In this document: in pieces, positions 50,439 through 60,462 of the stretch
Numbering within the stretch: position 1 is the stretch's first letter
Layout: each line of letters starts with the position of its first letter
Assembly (NCBI GenBank): GCA_026003075.1
Contig: BPGO01000006.1
Coordinates: 71,928 to 135,927 of the forward strand
Length of the DNA: 64,000 bases
Direction of reading: 5' to 3'
From: Fimbriimonadales bacterium
Lineage (GTDB): Bacteria > Armatimonadota > Fimbriimonadia > Fimbriimonadales > GBS-DC
Notes under the pieces: model-generated
What the model was told of the DNA's origin: nothing
Databases searched by the model: none
What the model saw: only the letters and a program-made list of their open reading frames with translations
Program-made: the position numbers and the translations under genes

Positions 50439-51047
50439 ATGACAACCACACTGAACGATTTGCGCACAGACGCGCTGCGGGAGATTGGCAATATCGGGTT
50501 AGGAGGCGCTGTGACGGCGCTATCTGACCTGACTGGCGTCTTGTTCACCTTAGAAGCGCCGCAGGTGATGCAGATAGATACAAGCACACTGCCCCAGCTC
50601 TGCTGTGTATCGCCCGAATCGCTGGTGGTCGGTACCGTCTCGCGGGTGAACGGTGATTGGCCTGGTGAGGGCGCGTTTCTATTTCCGTGGCAGAGCGCAT
50701 GCGTGCTGTGGCAAATCTTGGTGCAGATGCAGCCCAGCGGTTTGGAGGAGCTCAATGAGCTCTACCAGTCGGTGATTAACGAAGTGAGCAACATTATGCT
50801 GGGCAACTACCTGCAGGCGATTAGCCAAATGACAGGGTTCACGCTGCACATGGAGCCGCCTGCGTTCGCTGCGGATATGGCAATGGCAGTGCTCAGCTCG
50901 ATTCTGGTCGAGGCGTTGTATGGGCAGCGCGAACTGCTGGCGATAGAAACGGCGTTCAAGACGCCGGAACACGAGTTCAAGGGCTATTTCCTTTATCTTC
51001 CTGAAACAGGCAATCTGGAGAAACTGTTTGGCGTGTTAGGCATTTAG
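50439..51047 (+). CDS. cheC: Chemotaxis protein CheC (CheY-P phosphatase family)
   Basis: LREIGNIGLGGAVTALSDLTG; ...SVINEVSNIMLGNYLQAISQMTG. Confidence 0.85.
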   Translation: MTTTLNDLRTDALREIGNIGLGGAVTALSDLTGVLFTLEAPQVMQIDTSTLPQLCCVSPESLVVGTVSRVNGDWPGEGAFLFPWQSACVLWQILVQMQPSGLEELNELYQSVINEVSNIMLGNYLQAISQMTGFTLHMEPPAFAADMAMAVLSSILVEALYGQRELLAIETAFKTPEHEFKGYFLYLPETGNLEKLFGVLGI

Positions 51048-51058
51048 GGGAGCGAGCG

Positions 51059-51577
51059 ATGGCGACGGTCAAACTGGCGGGCATGGGCGAGATTGTGTGG
51101 GCTTGCGGCGCTGGAGTGTTGGGGTGTATCGGATTGGGGTCGTGCGTGGGCACCCTCTTGTTCGATCCGCGCACGCAGATGGCTGCGTTGGCGCATGTAA
51201 TGTTGCCCGAAGCCCACGATCAGGACGCTCTCACGACGCCGGGCAAATACGCCACGACCGCCCTGCCTGCCTTGTTGCGGGTCATGGATTTGTCGCCTGC
51301 ACTGGCGTCGCGCCTCAAAGCCATCCTGATTGGCGGAGGCGAGCTGTTCCAAAACCGCAGTCAGACGCTGCGCATCGGCGAACGGAATGTGGAAAAGGTG
51401 CACCAACTGCTCCGCGAATTGCGGATCGATGTGGTGTTTGAACATACAAGAGGCAGCTTCGGGCGATCGTTCGAGTTCGATGTCGCGACGGGCTTTATTA
51501 AAGTGCGTGCTGTGGGGGCAAGCACTGTGGAAAAAGATTTAGCAGCGGTGTTGGGCATCCAGCGCAGGGCTGCTTGA
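51059..51577 (+). CDS. cheD: Chemoreceptor glutamine deamidase CheD
   Basis: LGCIGLGSCVGTLLFDP...MAALAHVMLPEA; IGGGELF. Confidence 0.92.
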   Translation: MATVKLAGMGEIVWACGAGVLGCIGLGSCVGTLLFDPRTQMAALAHVMLPEAHDQDALTTPGKYATTALPALLRVMDLSPALASRLKAILIGGGELFQNRSQTLRIGERNVEKVHQLLRELRIDVVFEHTRGSFGRSFEFDVATGFIKVRAVGASTVEKDLAAVLGIQRRAA

Positions 51578-51589
51578 GGGAGGAGACCT

Positions 51590-52657
51590 ATGAGCAAAAT
51601 CCGAGTACTGGTGGTGGACGACTCGATGTTTATGCGGCGGATGATTAGCGATTTGCTCAGTCAGGACGCCGCGTTGGAGGTGGTGGGCGCCGCGCGCAAC
51701 GGGCAGGAAGGGCTGGAGTTGGCACGCCAGCTCAAGCCCGATGTGATTACGCTCGATGTGGAGATGCCTGTGATGGATGGCGTGACGATGCTCCAAAAAC
51801 TGATGCAGGAGCAGCCGACGCCTGTGCTGATGCTCAGCAGCCTCACGACCGAAGGCGCGGAAGTCACGCTACGCTGTTTGGAACTCGGAGCAGTGGATTT
51901 TGTGCCCAAACCCTCTGGTTCCATCTCGCTGGACATCTACAAGATTTCGTCGCAGATTATCGAGAAGGTCAAGGCGGTGGCGCGGGCGCGGATTGCGGTC
52001 GCACCTGCATCGGCGCGTCCCGCCACGGCGACCCCACCGCCCAGCCCGCTCATCGGACGCCCTACGAAGGACGCCCCGCTGGTCGTCATCGGCGCTTCCA
52101 CGGGGGGACCGCGTGCCCTGAATACTGTCATGAGCAGTCTCCCTGTAGGACTGCACGCCCAATTGGTGATTATTCAGCATATGCCCGAAGGGTTTACGCG
52201 CTCGCTGGCGGAGCGGTTAGACCGCAGCAGCGCGTTCACGGTGCGTGAGGCGCAAGGAGGCGAGACCCTTCAGCCAGGGATGGCGTACCTCGCGCCGGGC
52301 GGAAAGCATCTCACAGTGGAGCGGGGCGACAAAATCGCCCTCACGCAAGACCCACCCGTCCACGGCGTGCGCCCGTCGGTGGATGTCGCGTTGCTCTCGA
52401 TCGCGCAAAACTATCCGGGGGCTGTCGTGGTCGCAATCCTGACTGGCATGGGGTCTGACGGCGCGGCGGGAGTACGCGCTCTGCACGCTAAAGGCGCGTA
52501 CACCATCGCCGAAGATGAAAGCACCTGCGTGGTGTTCGGCATGCCGCGCGCCGCCATCCAGACCGGTTGCGTCAAGCGCGTCGTACCGCTCTACCAAATC
52601 GCAGAAGCCATTACTGAGGGGGTGAAGGAACTATGCAGTCGATTCCAGGCGGCTTAG
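51590..52657 (+). CDS. cheB: Protein-glutamate methylesterase CheB
   Basis: Receiver VLVVDDSMFMRRMI + methylesterase IGASTGGPRAL, QHMPEGFTRSLAERLD, LTGMGSDGAAG. Confidence 0.96.
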   Translation: MSKIRVLVVDDSMFMRRMISDLLSQDAALEVVGAARNGQEGLELARQLKPDVITLDVEMPVMDGVTMLQKLMQEQPTPVLMLSSLTTEGAEVTLRCLELGAVDFVPKPSGSISLDIYKISSQIIEKVKAVARARIAVAPASARPATATPPPSPLIGRPTKDAPLVVIGASTGGPRALNTVMSSLPVGLHAQLVIIQHMPEGFTRSLAERLDRSSAFTVREAQGGETLQPGMAYLAPGGKHLTVERGDKIALTQDPPVHGVRPSVDVALLSIAQNYPGAVVVAILTGMGSDGAAGVRALHAKGAYTIAEDESTCVVFGMPRAAIQTGCVKRVVPLYQIAEAITEGVKELCSRFQAA

Positions 52658-53496
52658 GCGTCCCGAAAACGCCCGAACTCCTAAGTGACTTCGAACAGTT
52701 CAAGCAACTGCTCAAACGCCGCGCTGGGTTAGATCTCGACCAGTATAAGTTTGAGCAGACCTATCGGCGTATCTATACGATGATGGAGCGGGCAGGCTAT
52801 CAGAAGTTCACCGACTATTTTAGCTATCTCGCGTCGGACGATACGCGCTTACGCGCGTTTATTGACCGACTCGCGATTAATGTGTCGGAACTGTTTCGCA
52901 ATCCAGAGCAGTTCGAGATTCTGCGGGTACAGGTCTTGCCCGAACTGCTCAAACGGAGCCTACACTTGAAACTCTGGAGTGCGGGCAGCTCCTACGGTGC
53001 CGAGGCGTATAGCTTGGCGATTCTGGTGCACGAACTGGCGCCGAACCGCTCGCACCAAATTCTGGGCACGGACATCGATCAGGAGGTGCTGGAGCGCGCA
53101 CGGCGGGGTGTGTTTGCCGAAAGCGACATGCGCAATGTGCCCCCTGCCTACAAGCAGAAATATTTCCGTGCGTTCCAAGAGCAGGGGCGCACCTTCTACG
53201 AAGCCGACCCTGCGCTCAAGCGCTACCTCAAGTTTGAACGACATAACCTGCTTTCCGACCCCTATCCGCAGGGGTTTGACCTCATCGCCTGCAGGAATGT
53301 CGTCATCTACTTCTCGGACGAGGCGAAGGAGCGCATCTTCCGAGAATTTTACAACGCGCTCAAGCCGGGCGGCTATCTGTTCCTCGGCAACACCGAGCGC
53401 ATTTTCAACTACGCGCAAATGGGGTTCGAAAACCCCAGCGCATTCTTCTACCAGAAACCACAACAGGAGGTTCAACGATGGCGAAACGCATCATGA
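52633..53496 (+). CDS. cheR: Chemotaxis protein methyltransferase CheR
   Basis: INVSELFRNPEQFEIL; LWSAGSSYGAEAYSLAILV; ACRNVVIYFSDEAK. Confidence 0.95.
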   Translation: MQSIPGGLGVPKTPELLSDFEQFKQLLKRRAGLDLDQYKFEQTYRRIYTMMERAGYQKFTDYFSYLASDDTRLRAFIDRLAINVSELFRNPEQFEILRVQVLPELLKRSLHLKLWSAGSSYGAEAYSLAILVHELAPNRSHQILGTDIDQEVLERARRGVFAESDMRNVPPAYKQKYFRAFQEQGRTFYEADPALKRYLKFERHNLLSDPYPQGFDLIACRNVVIYFSDEAKERIFREFYNALKPGGYLFLGNTERIFNYAQMGFENPSAFFYQKPQQEVQRWRNAS

Positions 53497-53837
53497 TTAC
53501 GGACGACGCGCTGTTTATGCGCGTGACGCTGAAAAATATCCTGACGCAGAACGGGTTAGAGGTTGTCGCGGAAGCCTCGAACGGGCGCGAAGCGGTCGAA
53601 CTCTATGAAAAACACAAACCCGACCTGGTGTTTATGGACATCACGATGCCAGAAATGGACGGTCTGGAGGCGTTGAAAGCGATACGCGCTAAAGACCCGA
53701 ACGCGAAAGTCGTGATGTGTACCGCGATGGGACAGAAGCAGATTGTCGTGGAGGCGATTCAGGCGGGCGCGAAAGACTTTATCGTGAAACCGTTCCAGCC
53801 TGAACGCATCATGGAAGCCGTGCAGAAGGTGGCATAG
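53478..53837 (+). CDS. cheY: Single-domain response regulator CheY
   Basis: IMITDDALFMRVTLKNIL; DLVFMDITMPEMDGLEAL; KDFIVKPF. Confidence 0.94.
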   Translation: MAKRIMITDDALFMRVTLKNILTQNGLEVVAEASNGREAVELYEKHKPDLVFMDITMPEMDGLEALKAIRAKDPNAKVVMCTAMGQKQIVVEAIQAGAKDFIVKPFQPERIMEAVQKVA

Positions 53838-53851
53838 GGAGGCGAGCAACA

Positions 53852-54319
53852 GTGAAAGCAGAATACATCAATCCGTTTATCAGCGCGGCAATGAGTGTGT
53901 TCCAGATGATGGTGGGCGTCACGCCGCAGAAGGGACAACTCAGCGCGCGCAAAGGAATCTTCACCTCACAGCAGTGCAATATCGTGCTGGGGGTTACTGG
54001 GCAGCTGGAGGGTCAGATTATTATCGGGATGTCCATTTTCACCGCCGATAAAATCGCCTCCAAGATGCTGGGCACCACGATCCGCACCTTTGACGAGCTG
54101 GCAGCGAGCGCAATTGCGGAGTTAGGCAATATGATTTCGGGCGCTGCGCTGACCGAGCTTGCCGCGCGTGGCATCCAGTGCAATCTCTCGCCGCCCAGCC
54201 TCATCCGCGGCACGAATGTGCGAATCAGCACTCTTGAGATCCCGACGCTGGTAGTACCGTTGCAAACCGAGATGGGGGATGTGGAGATTAATGTAGGGCT
54301 GTGTGAACGCGCGAAATAA
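53852..54319 (+). CDS. cheX: Chemotaxis phosphatase CheX
   Basis: FISAAMSVFQMMVGV; DELAASAIAELGNMISGAAL. Confidence 0.88.
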   Translation: MKAEYINPFISAAMSVFQMMVGVTPQKGQLSARKGIFTSQQCNIVLGVTGQLEGQIIIGMSIFTADKIASKMLGTTIRTFDELAASAIAELGNMISGAALTELAARGIQCNLSPPSLIRGTNVRISTLEIPTLVVPLQTEMGDVEINVGLCERAK

Positions 54320-54346
54320 ACCGCCTCGCCCAGGGTTAAGGGGATG

Positions 54347-54397
54347 CTATTCCCCGCCGCGCTCGGAATGCCCAACCGAGCGGAAGGCGGGGAATAG
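54347..54397. terminator. Long inverted repeat CTATTCCCCGCC/GGCGGGGAATAG with inner CGCTCGG/CCGAGCG
   Basis: 12 + 7 bp perfect pairing after cheX. Confidence 0.7.
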
Positions 54398-54416
54398 GCT
54401 ACACTTGAAGAGCGAC

Positions 54417-54443
54417 GCGGCGCCCCTCAAGGGGGGGCGCCGC
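54417..54443 (-). terminator. GCGGCGCCCC...GGGGCGCCGC hairpin 3' of clpX
   Basis: 10-bp perfect stem next to the clpX stop. Confidence 0.65.
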
Positions 54444-54449
54444 ATTTGT

Positions 54450-55709
54450 TTAAGACGCCTGCTGAATGTCATCCTGAGTGAGGATTTCGGGGTCTTTGCG
54501 CTGGGTTACGGTCTCCTCGGTAATCACCACGCGCTTGATGTTGGGGTTTGAAGGCACTTCGTACATCACATTGAGCATAATCTCTTCCAAGATAGCACGC
54601 AGGGCGCGTGCGCCGGTGCCTCGGCGAATCGCTTCTTGAGCAATTGCGCGCAGGGCGCCCTCTTGCACCACCAGTTCGACCCCATCGAGCTCGAAGAACT
54701 TCTGATACTGGCGCACCAGCGCGTTTTTCGGCTCGACCAGAATCCGAGCGAGGGTTGCCTCGTCGAGTGCCTCCAGTGTCGCGACGACGGGCAACCGACC
54801 GATGAACTCAGGGATCAGCCCGAACTTGAGCAGGTCTTCGGGCATCACATGCTGAAGCAGTTCGCCCACATTCCGCTTCCTACGGGTCTCTGGGTTCGAG
54901 CGGAAGCCCATCGCTTGGTCAGTCAGGCGGCGTTCAATGATTTTTTCTAAGCCGTCGAACGCACCGCCGCAGATAAACAAGATATTCGTGGTGTCGATTT
55001 GGATGAATTCTTGATGGGGGTGCTTGCGTCCGCCTTGTGGAGGCACATTGGCGATAGTGCCTTCAAGGATTTTGAGCAGTGCCTGCTGCACGCCTTCACC
55101 CGAGACATCGCGCGTAATGGACGGGTTGTCGGCTTTGCGGGCGATTTTGTCGATTTCGTCGATGTAGATAATGCCCCGCTCCGCGGTTTTGATGTCCATA
55201 TCCGCGGCTTGGATAAGGCGCAGCAGGATATTCTCTACATCCTCGCCCACATAGCCGGCTTCGGTGAGTGCGGTCGCGTCCGCGATGGCAAAGGGTACAT
55301 TGAGGATCCGCGCCAATGTCTGTGCAAGCAGGGTCTTGCCGCTCCCGGTCGGCCCGATGAGAAGGATATTGCTCTTTTGCAACTCCACATCGCCATTGGC
55401 GCCCGCTTTCACACGCTTGTAGTGGTTGTACACCGCTACGGAGAGCACCCGCTTGGCGCGCTCCTGCCCGACGACATACTGGTTCAAAACGCGGTAGATA
55501 TCTTTGGGTTTAGGTACGGTGTCGACGGTGCCGAGGGGATGCGTGGGGGTTGGGGCGCTCGACTCGCTTCGGAGAATATCGCTTGCCAGTTTCACGCAAT
55601 CGGCGCAAACGCCGCCATACATACCCAAAATCAACTTGCGTACATGCTCGCGGGACTTGCCGCACAGCACACACCGGTCCGTCATTCGCGTGTCGTTCAT
55701 TCGTGCCAC
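54450..55709 (-). CDS. clpX: ATP-dependent Clp protease ATP-binding subunit ClpX
   Basis: Zinc finger [58 protein letters not shown]. Confidence 0.97.
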   Translation of the reverse strand: MARMNDTRMTDRCVLCGKSREHVRKLILGMYGGVCADCVKLASDILRSESSAPTPTHPLGTVDTVPKPKDIYRVLNQYVVGQERAKRVLSVAVYNHYKRVKAGANGDVELQKSNILLIGPTGSGKTLLAQTLARILNVPFAIADATALTEAGYVGEDVENILLRLIQAADMDIKTAERGIIYIDEIDKIARKADNPSITRDVSGEGVQQALLKILEGTIANVPPQGGRKHPHQEFIQIDTTNILFICGGAFDGLEKIIERRLTDQAMGFRSNPETRRKRNVGELLQHVMPEDLLKFGLIPEFIGRLPVVATLEALDEATLARILVEPKNALVRQYQKFFELDGVELVVQEGALRAIAQEAIRRGTGARALRAILEEIMLNVMYEVPSNPNIKRVVITEETVTQRKDPEILTQDDIQQAS

Positions 55710-55723
55710 AGATAGCCTCCCGG

Positions 55724-56326
55724 TTACCGACCGCTGCGGTCTAATACATGGTCGATTATTCCATACTCTTTGGCTTCCTGCGCCGACATGAAATAGTCGC
55801 GTGCGGTATCCTGTTCCACACGCTCGATGGGCTGTCCCGTGTGTTTGTGCAAGATGTTATTTAGGATGTCCTTATAGCGCAATACCTCTCGCGCTTGGAT
55901 TTCGATATCGAGCGCGGTTCCCTGAAAGCCGGCGTGTACCTGATGGATCATGATGCGTGCGTGGGGCAGGGCATAGCGTTTGCCCGGTGCGCCTCCTGCG
56001 AGCAGCACAGCGCCCATGCTGGCGGCTTGTCCGATGCAAATCGTGGCGACATCGGGACGAATCATCTGCATCGTGTCGTAGATGGCTAAGCCCGCGCTGA
56101 CGACCCCACCCGGCGAGTTGATGTACATATCGATATCCTTGTCCGGGTCCTCCTTCTCCAAAAACAGCAGCGATGCCACCACCAAGTTCGCGATTTCGTC
56201 GGTGATCGGCGTCCCCACGAACACAATGCGGTCTTTGAGCAGCCGCGAGTAGATGTCGTAGGCGCGTTCCCCGCGCGCGGTCTGCTCTACCACCATCGGT
56301 ATCAGTTGGTTCCTCGGATAAATCAT
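55724..56326 (-). CDS. clpP: ATP-dependent Clp protease proteolytic subunit ClpP
   Basis: [50 protein letters not shown]. Confidence 0.97.
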   Translation of the reverse strand: MIYPRNQLIPMVVEQTARGERAYDIYSRLLKDRIVFVGTPITDEIANLVVASLLFLEKEDPDKDIDMYINSPGGVVSAGLAIYDTMQMIRPDVATICIGQAASMGAVLLAGGAPGKRYALPHARIMIHQVHAGFQGTALDIEIQAREVLRYKDILNNILHKHTGQPIERVEQDTARDYFMSAQEAKEYGIIDHVLDRSGR

Positions 56327-56328
56327 GG

Positions 56329-57639
56329 TCAGGCTCCTTGCTGTTCAGTATTTTGGACGATTTCGATCAGTTTTTGGAGTGCGCGCTCAAGGCGCAGTTC
56401 CTGCGCGACACGCTGGCGGAACTCTTTATTTTCCATCAGGCGCGCCCGCTCGGTCGGATTGTGGAGAGTGGCAATCGCTTGTTGCACCGTTGCCTCCACT
56501 TCCATCTCGTCGACTTGGATCCCTTCCTTCTCCGCAATCGCCATCAGGATAAAGGTGTTCTGCAGTCGGACGATACCGCGTTCGCGCAGTTGGTCGAGGA
56601 GTTGTTGCTGGGTTAACCCTGACTGTTGCAGGAACATTTCGTAGGTTAGCCCGCGTTCACGAAGTTCTTCGACGAAATCGCGCACCTCATCGCGCAGTTG
56701 TTCTTCAATGAGGGCTTCGGGGAGGTGCACTGTGCTGCGTTCGCGCAGCGCTGCTAAGGCTTGCTCTTGCGCCTGTTCTTGGAGATAGCGTACTTTTTGC
56801 ATGGTGATGCGTTCCCGCAGGTGTTCGCGCATTGCCTCCAAGTTCTCATAGCCCAGCTCCTGTGCCCATGCGTCGTTCACTTCAGGATAGACGGGAGTAT
56901 GCACGCGCTGGAGTTCCACCTCCACCTGCAATGTTTTGCCAGCGAGGTCGGGATCGTTGAACGATTCGGGGAAGGTGAGCGTGGCTTGTTTCGTTTCGCC
57001 CTCGCGCATGTCTTTCAGGAGGTTGTCCAGCTCGCCGAAGGTTTTGCCCAAGGTCACCATATAGCGACTGGGTTTTGCGTTCTCGTCTTCGAGCGACTTG
57101 ATAGCGATCACAAGGCGATCGTCGGGCTGTGCGGCGCGTTCGGGCGCGTGTTCCAGGCGCATCATCTGCTCGCGTATCGAGGCGAGGGCTTCTTCGACCT
57201 CTTCGTCGGTGGTTTCCTGGGGTGGGATAGGAAATCGCAGGTCACGGTATTCTCCTAACGGCTCCACTTTGGGGCGCAGCGGCACGGTGACCCGGAATCG
57301 GAACGGCTCACCCTCTTGCAGCTGTTCGATATCCACGCTTGGGGCGCGATAGGGTTCCAGTTGGGCTTGTTCTAGGGCTTTGGGGATGAATTCCTCCATC
57401 ATCAGCTCGCCTGCGGCGCGGCGGAGATGTTCCTCGGGAATCATCCGACGGAGGGCGCTCACGGGCGCCTGCCCTGGGCGGAAGCCCGGCACGCGCACAC
57501 CTTTGCCCAGCATTCGAACCGCGCGTTCGAACATGCGCTGGGTGGTCGGCGCGTCCACTTCAATCGTCAGTTGCACGGTCACAGGCGAGGGATCCTCGCG
57601 GTGAAGGATTTGAAAAGGTTGGATGGATTGCGTTTGCAT
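56329..57639 (-). CDS. tig: Trigger factor
   Basis: [16 protein letters not shown] ribosome-binding region; Tig C-terminal domain; clpP/clpX synteny. Confidence 0.93.
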   Translation of the reverse strand: MQTQSIQPFQILHREDPSPVTVQLTIEVDAPTTQRMFERAVRMLGKGVRVPGFRPGQAPVSALRRMIPEEHLRRAAGELMMEEFIPKALEQAQLEPYRAPSVDIEQLQEGEPFRFRVTVPLRPKVEPLGEYRDLRFPIPPQETTDEEVEEALASIREQMMRLEHAPERAAQPDDRLVIAIKSLEDENAKPSRYMVTLGKTFGELDNLLKDMREGETKQATLTFPESFNDPDLAGKTLQVEVELQRVHTPVYPEVNDAWAQELGYENLEAMREHLRERITMQKVRYLQEQAQEQALAALRERSTVHLPEALIEEQLRDEVRDFVEELRERGLTYEMFLQQSGLTQQQLLDQLRERGIVRLQNTFILMAIAEKEGIQVDEMEVEATVQQAIATLHNPTERARLMENKEFRQRVAQELRLERALQKLIEIVQNTEQQGA

Positions 57640-57660
57640 GGTGACGCCTCTAAATTAGAA

Positions 57661-57735
57661 TGGAGCGGGAGACGGGACTCGAACCCGCGACCCTCTCGTT
57701 GGCAACGAGATGCTCTACCACTGAGCTACTCCCGC
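57661..57735 (-). tRNA. tRNA-Gly(GCC)
   Basis: GCGGGAG acceptor, TGCCAAC anticodon loop, encoded CCA. Confidence 0.93.
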
Positions 57736-57761
57736 ACATCGCGTTAATAGTATACCCGATT

Positions 57762-57846
57762 TGGTGGGCGAGGGGAGACTCGAACTCCCACGGGCAGTGC
57801 CCACCAGATCCTAAGTCTGGCGTGTCTACCATTCCACCACTCGCCC
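57762..57846 (-). tRNA. tRNA-Leu(TAG)
   Basis: CCAGA-CTTAGGA-TCTGG, long variable arm, encoded CCA. Confidence 0.93.
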
Positions 57847-57852
57847 GCGTGG

Positions 57853-57927
57853 TGGTGCCGAGGGGCGGATTCGAACCGCCGACACCCGGATTTTCAGTCC
57901 AGTGCTCTACCACTGAGCTACCTCGGC
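57853..57927 (-). tRNA. tRNA-Phe(GAA)
   Basis: CTGGA-CTGAAAA-TCCGG, encoded CCA. Confidence 0.93.
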
Positions 57928-57932
57928 ATGTT

Positions 57933-58010
57933 TGGCGGGGCTGACGGGACTTGAACCCGCGACCTCTAGCGTGACAGGCTAGCGCTCTGACCTGGCTGAG
58001 CTACAGCCCC
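57933..58010 (-). tRNA. tRNA-Asp(GTC)
   Basis: CTAGC-CTGTCAC-GCTAG, encoded CCA. Confidence 0.93.
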
Positions 58011-58024
58011 CCGAGTCGCTCCGC

Positions 58025-58100
58025 TGGTGGGCGAAGCAGGGCTCGAACCTGCGACCTCTTCCTTGTAAGGGAAGCGCTCTCCCAGCTGAGCTATTCGCCC
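58025..58100 (-). tRNA. tRNA-Val(TAC)
   Basis: CTTCC-CTTACAA-GGAAG, encoded CCA. Confidence 0.93.
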
Positions 58101-58119
58101 GATGTCTCAGGCGATGCAT

Positions 58120-58149
58120 ATTATACCATATCCCCTCACCGATTGTCAA
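58120..58149 (-). promoter_or_regulatory. sigma70 promoter of the 5-tRNA cluster (TTGACA, 18 bp, TATAAT)
   Basis: Exact consensus hexamers on the minus strand. Confidence 0.8.
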
Positions 58150-58244
58150 GGGGTTGGGAGGGTGTTCGAGAAAGCGGATGCAGTCCGAAACACTAAAGCA
58201 CAGTGGAACTTTCGCCGATAGATAGGGTATCTTAACGATGGGGG

Positions 58245-59426
58245 TTGACAACGGTGGAAAACGGTACTGGCTATTGGCTATCGACCGACTCGTGGGATTT
58301 GCATCGAAGAGCCGAAAAAGACCGCCTACGCCATAACGAGAAGGTCAAAGAGGTCATCAAGCAGAATCTGGGCGAGATTATCGGGCAGCAAGACATCATC
58401 ACCGCGGAAGACGGTAAAATCATCAAAATCCCGATTCGTGGGCTGGAGCTGCCCCATATCCGCTACGACCCGCACGGCAAAAAGGGGGTCGGTCAAGGAC
58501 CCGGCGGCAGTCAACCCGGCGATGTGATTGGGCGTTCGGGGCAACAAGGACAAGGCGCAGGCAAACAGGCAGGCACTGAACCTGGCGTCGATTTCTATGA
58601 AGCGGAATTCACCATCGAGGAACTGGTGCAGATGGTGTTCGAAGACCTACATCTGCCCAACCTGCGCGAAAAAGGCGCCAAAGACATTTTAGCCGACCAG
58701 ATTCACTTCGACACGCTCGCGCGGCGCGGCCCCCAGTCGAACATCGACAAAAAGCGCACGCTCCTTAACGCTTGGAAACGCAACGCGGCGGAAGGCAACC
58801 CCGGCTGGGAGATTCGCGAAGAAGATAAGCGCTTCAAAAGCTGGGAGATTGTGCCCGAAAAGCAGCGCAACGCAGTCGTCATCGCGATGCGCGATGTGTC
58901 GGGCAGTATGGGCGAGTTCGAAGCCTACATCGCACGCAGCTTCTACTATTGGATGACACGCTTTTTGCGCACGAAATATACCGCCACCGAAATCGTGTTC
59001 ATCACCTGCCACACCGAAGCAAAAGAGGTGGACGAGTCGACCTTCTTCTCCGCAGGCGATTCGGGCGGAACACGCCTCTCCGCCGCCTACAAACTCGCGC
59101 TGGAAATCATCGAGAAACGGTTCAATCCACGCGAGTGGAACATCTACCCGTTCATGTTCTCCGACGGCTACAACTGGGGCGACCACGAGGTGGTGGAATA
59201 TATGCGCCGTTTGGTGGAGTATTCCAACCTCATCGGCTACGGCGAAATTGCTAACGACCTGTGGGGCAGTTCGGGTGGGTTGGCGCCGCTGGGGCAGGCA
59301 CTGACGGAAGCGTTCGCCGACGACCCACGCGTGGTGGTCGTCAAAATCACCTCTAAAGAGGATGTTTGGCCTGCGTTGAAGCGGTTCTTCAGCAAGCATC
59401 CTGAGGTGGCGGCGGTAGGTTGGTAG
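58245..59426 (+). CDS. DUF444/YhbH (YeaH-like) family protein with VWA-like region
   Basis: AEKDRLRHNEKVKEVIKQNLGEIIGQQDII; DVSGSMGEFEAYIARSFYYWMTRFLRTKY; FFSAGDSGGTRLSAAYKLA. Confidence 0.88.
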   Translation: MTTVENGTGYWLSTDSWDLHRRAEKDRLRHNEKVKEVIKQNLGEIIGQQDIITAEDGKIIKIPIRGLELPHIRYDPHGKKGVGQGPGGSQPGDVIGRSGQQGQGAGKQAGTEPGVDFYEAEFTIEELVQMVFEDLHLPNLREKGAKDILADQIHFDTLARRGPQSNIDKKRTLLNAWKRNAAEGNPGWEIREEDKRFKSWEIVPEKQRNAVVIAMRDVSGSMGEFEAYIARSFYYWMTRFLRTKYTATEIVFITCHTEAKEVDESTFFSAGDSGGTRLSAAYKLALEIIEKRFNPREWNIYPFMFSDGYNWGDHEVVEYMRRLVEYSNLIGYGEIANDLWGSSGGLAPLGQALTEAFADDPRVVVVKITSKEDVWPALKRFFSKHPEVAAVGW

Positions 59427-59745
59427 ACCCCGCTGGGGAGGAGGCGAATAACCGCTCGCGCACGGCGTTTACGAACGCCTCCTGATTACGCGCTTCGCGC
59501 ACGACCGCCGTCGCAACGGCAATCACGTGCTCCACTTTGAGCGCACGGCAGATCGATAGATACTCGTCGATCGCTCGGAGCGTGCGCTCGATAGCCTCGG
59601 GCTGCAACCGCTTTTCCGTGCTGAACCCCTCGCCCAGGCGCGTGATACGCGCCGTATCGACGAGGATGCGCCAGCCCGATTCGATGCGCTCGCCCACCAG
59701 CAGTAGCACCGAGTTGGAGCCGATATCGATAACCCCCACTCTCAT
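59389..59745 (-). pseudogene. Truncated Ppx/GppA N-terminal fragment (118 aa)
   Basis: MRVGVIDIGSNSVLLLVGE...ITRLGEGFSTEKRLQPEAIERTLRAI; conserved C-terminal two thirds absent. Confidence 0.65.
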
Positions 59746-60419
59746 CCGCCGTTCTCCCAGTGCGCTGCGCGCGTCTCGGGCAGCGCGAGCAGGTCGTGCA
59801 GAATCGCCTCGCGCGCTCCTTCCTCGCGCAGTTGCACCTCCAGCGCGTAGACGCGCGTGTGCGGCTGTTCAGGAAACTCCTGACGAAACGCGAGCAACTC
59901 CGCGTTGTGATGCGACAGCACCGCGAACACGCCATCCAATTTTGCGCGCGCCTCCAGGGTCACCCAAAGGTGGGGATGGCGGTGCAGCCGCTGAATGCGC
60001 TCTTCGGGGATTCGCAAGAGGGTCAACACGCCATACACCGCCAGCGTGCCCATCAGTGCAATCACATAGTAGGCAGGCGTCCCCATGCCCACTGTCATCC
60101 CAATCGCCACCACCGCCCACAGGCTCGCTGCTGTGGTGAGTCCACGCACCACGCTCCCCTGACGCAAGATTGTACCGGCGCCAATGAACCCCACGCCACT
60201 CACAATCTGCGCCGCGATACGCCCTGGATCGCCTGTGGGAGCAAACGCGCGCGAGAGAATCATCATCAGCGTTGCGCCCAAACAAAGCAGCACATGCGTG
60301 CGAATCCCCGCAGGACGCCCACGCAGCTCGCGTTCCCACCCAATCAGTGCGCTTAGCCCAATCGCGATCAGCAGCTGGGCCGCGACATGCCCCACCTCGC
60401 GCCAAGACAAGTCGCCCAT
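59742..60419 (-). CDS. MgtC/SapB family membrane protein
   Basis: LLIAIGLSALIGWERELRGRPAGIRTHVLLCLGATLMMI; SGVGFIGAGTILRQGSVVRGLTTAASLW. Confidence 0.93.
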   Translation of the reverse strand: MGDLSWREVGHVAAQLLIAIGLSALIGWERELRGRPAGIRTHVLLCLGATLMMILSRAFAPTGDPGRIAAQIVSGVGFIGAGTILRQGSVVRGLTTAASLWAVVAIGMTVGMGTPAYYVIALMGTLAVYGVLTLLRIPEERIQRLHRHPHLWVTLEARAKLDGVFAVLSHHNAELLAFRQEFPEQPHTRVYALEVQLREEGAREAILHDLLALPETRAAHWENGG

Positions 60420-60462
60420 TACCTAAGGAGTGTACCTTGCGCGTGGTCCTCGCAAAGAACGA

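Noticed and set aside
57650-58251. ORFs such as MERETGLEPATLSLATRCSTTELLPH... and MVEHWTENPGVGGSNPPLGTT...
   Set aside because: Classic spurious translations of tRNA genes; the region is a five-tRNA cluster.
59760-60356. Plus-strand ORFs 59760-60356 and 59537-60139
   Set aside because: Antisense to the MgtC/SapB family gene, whose motifs are unambiguous.
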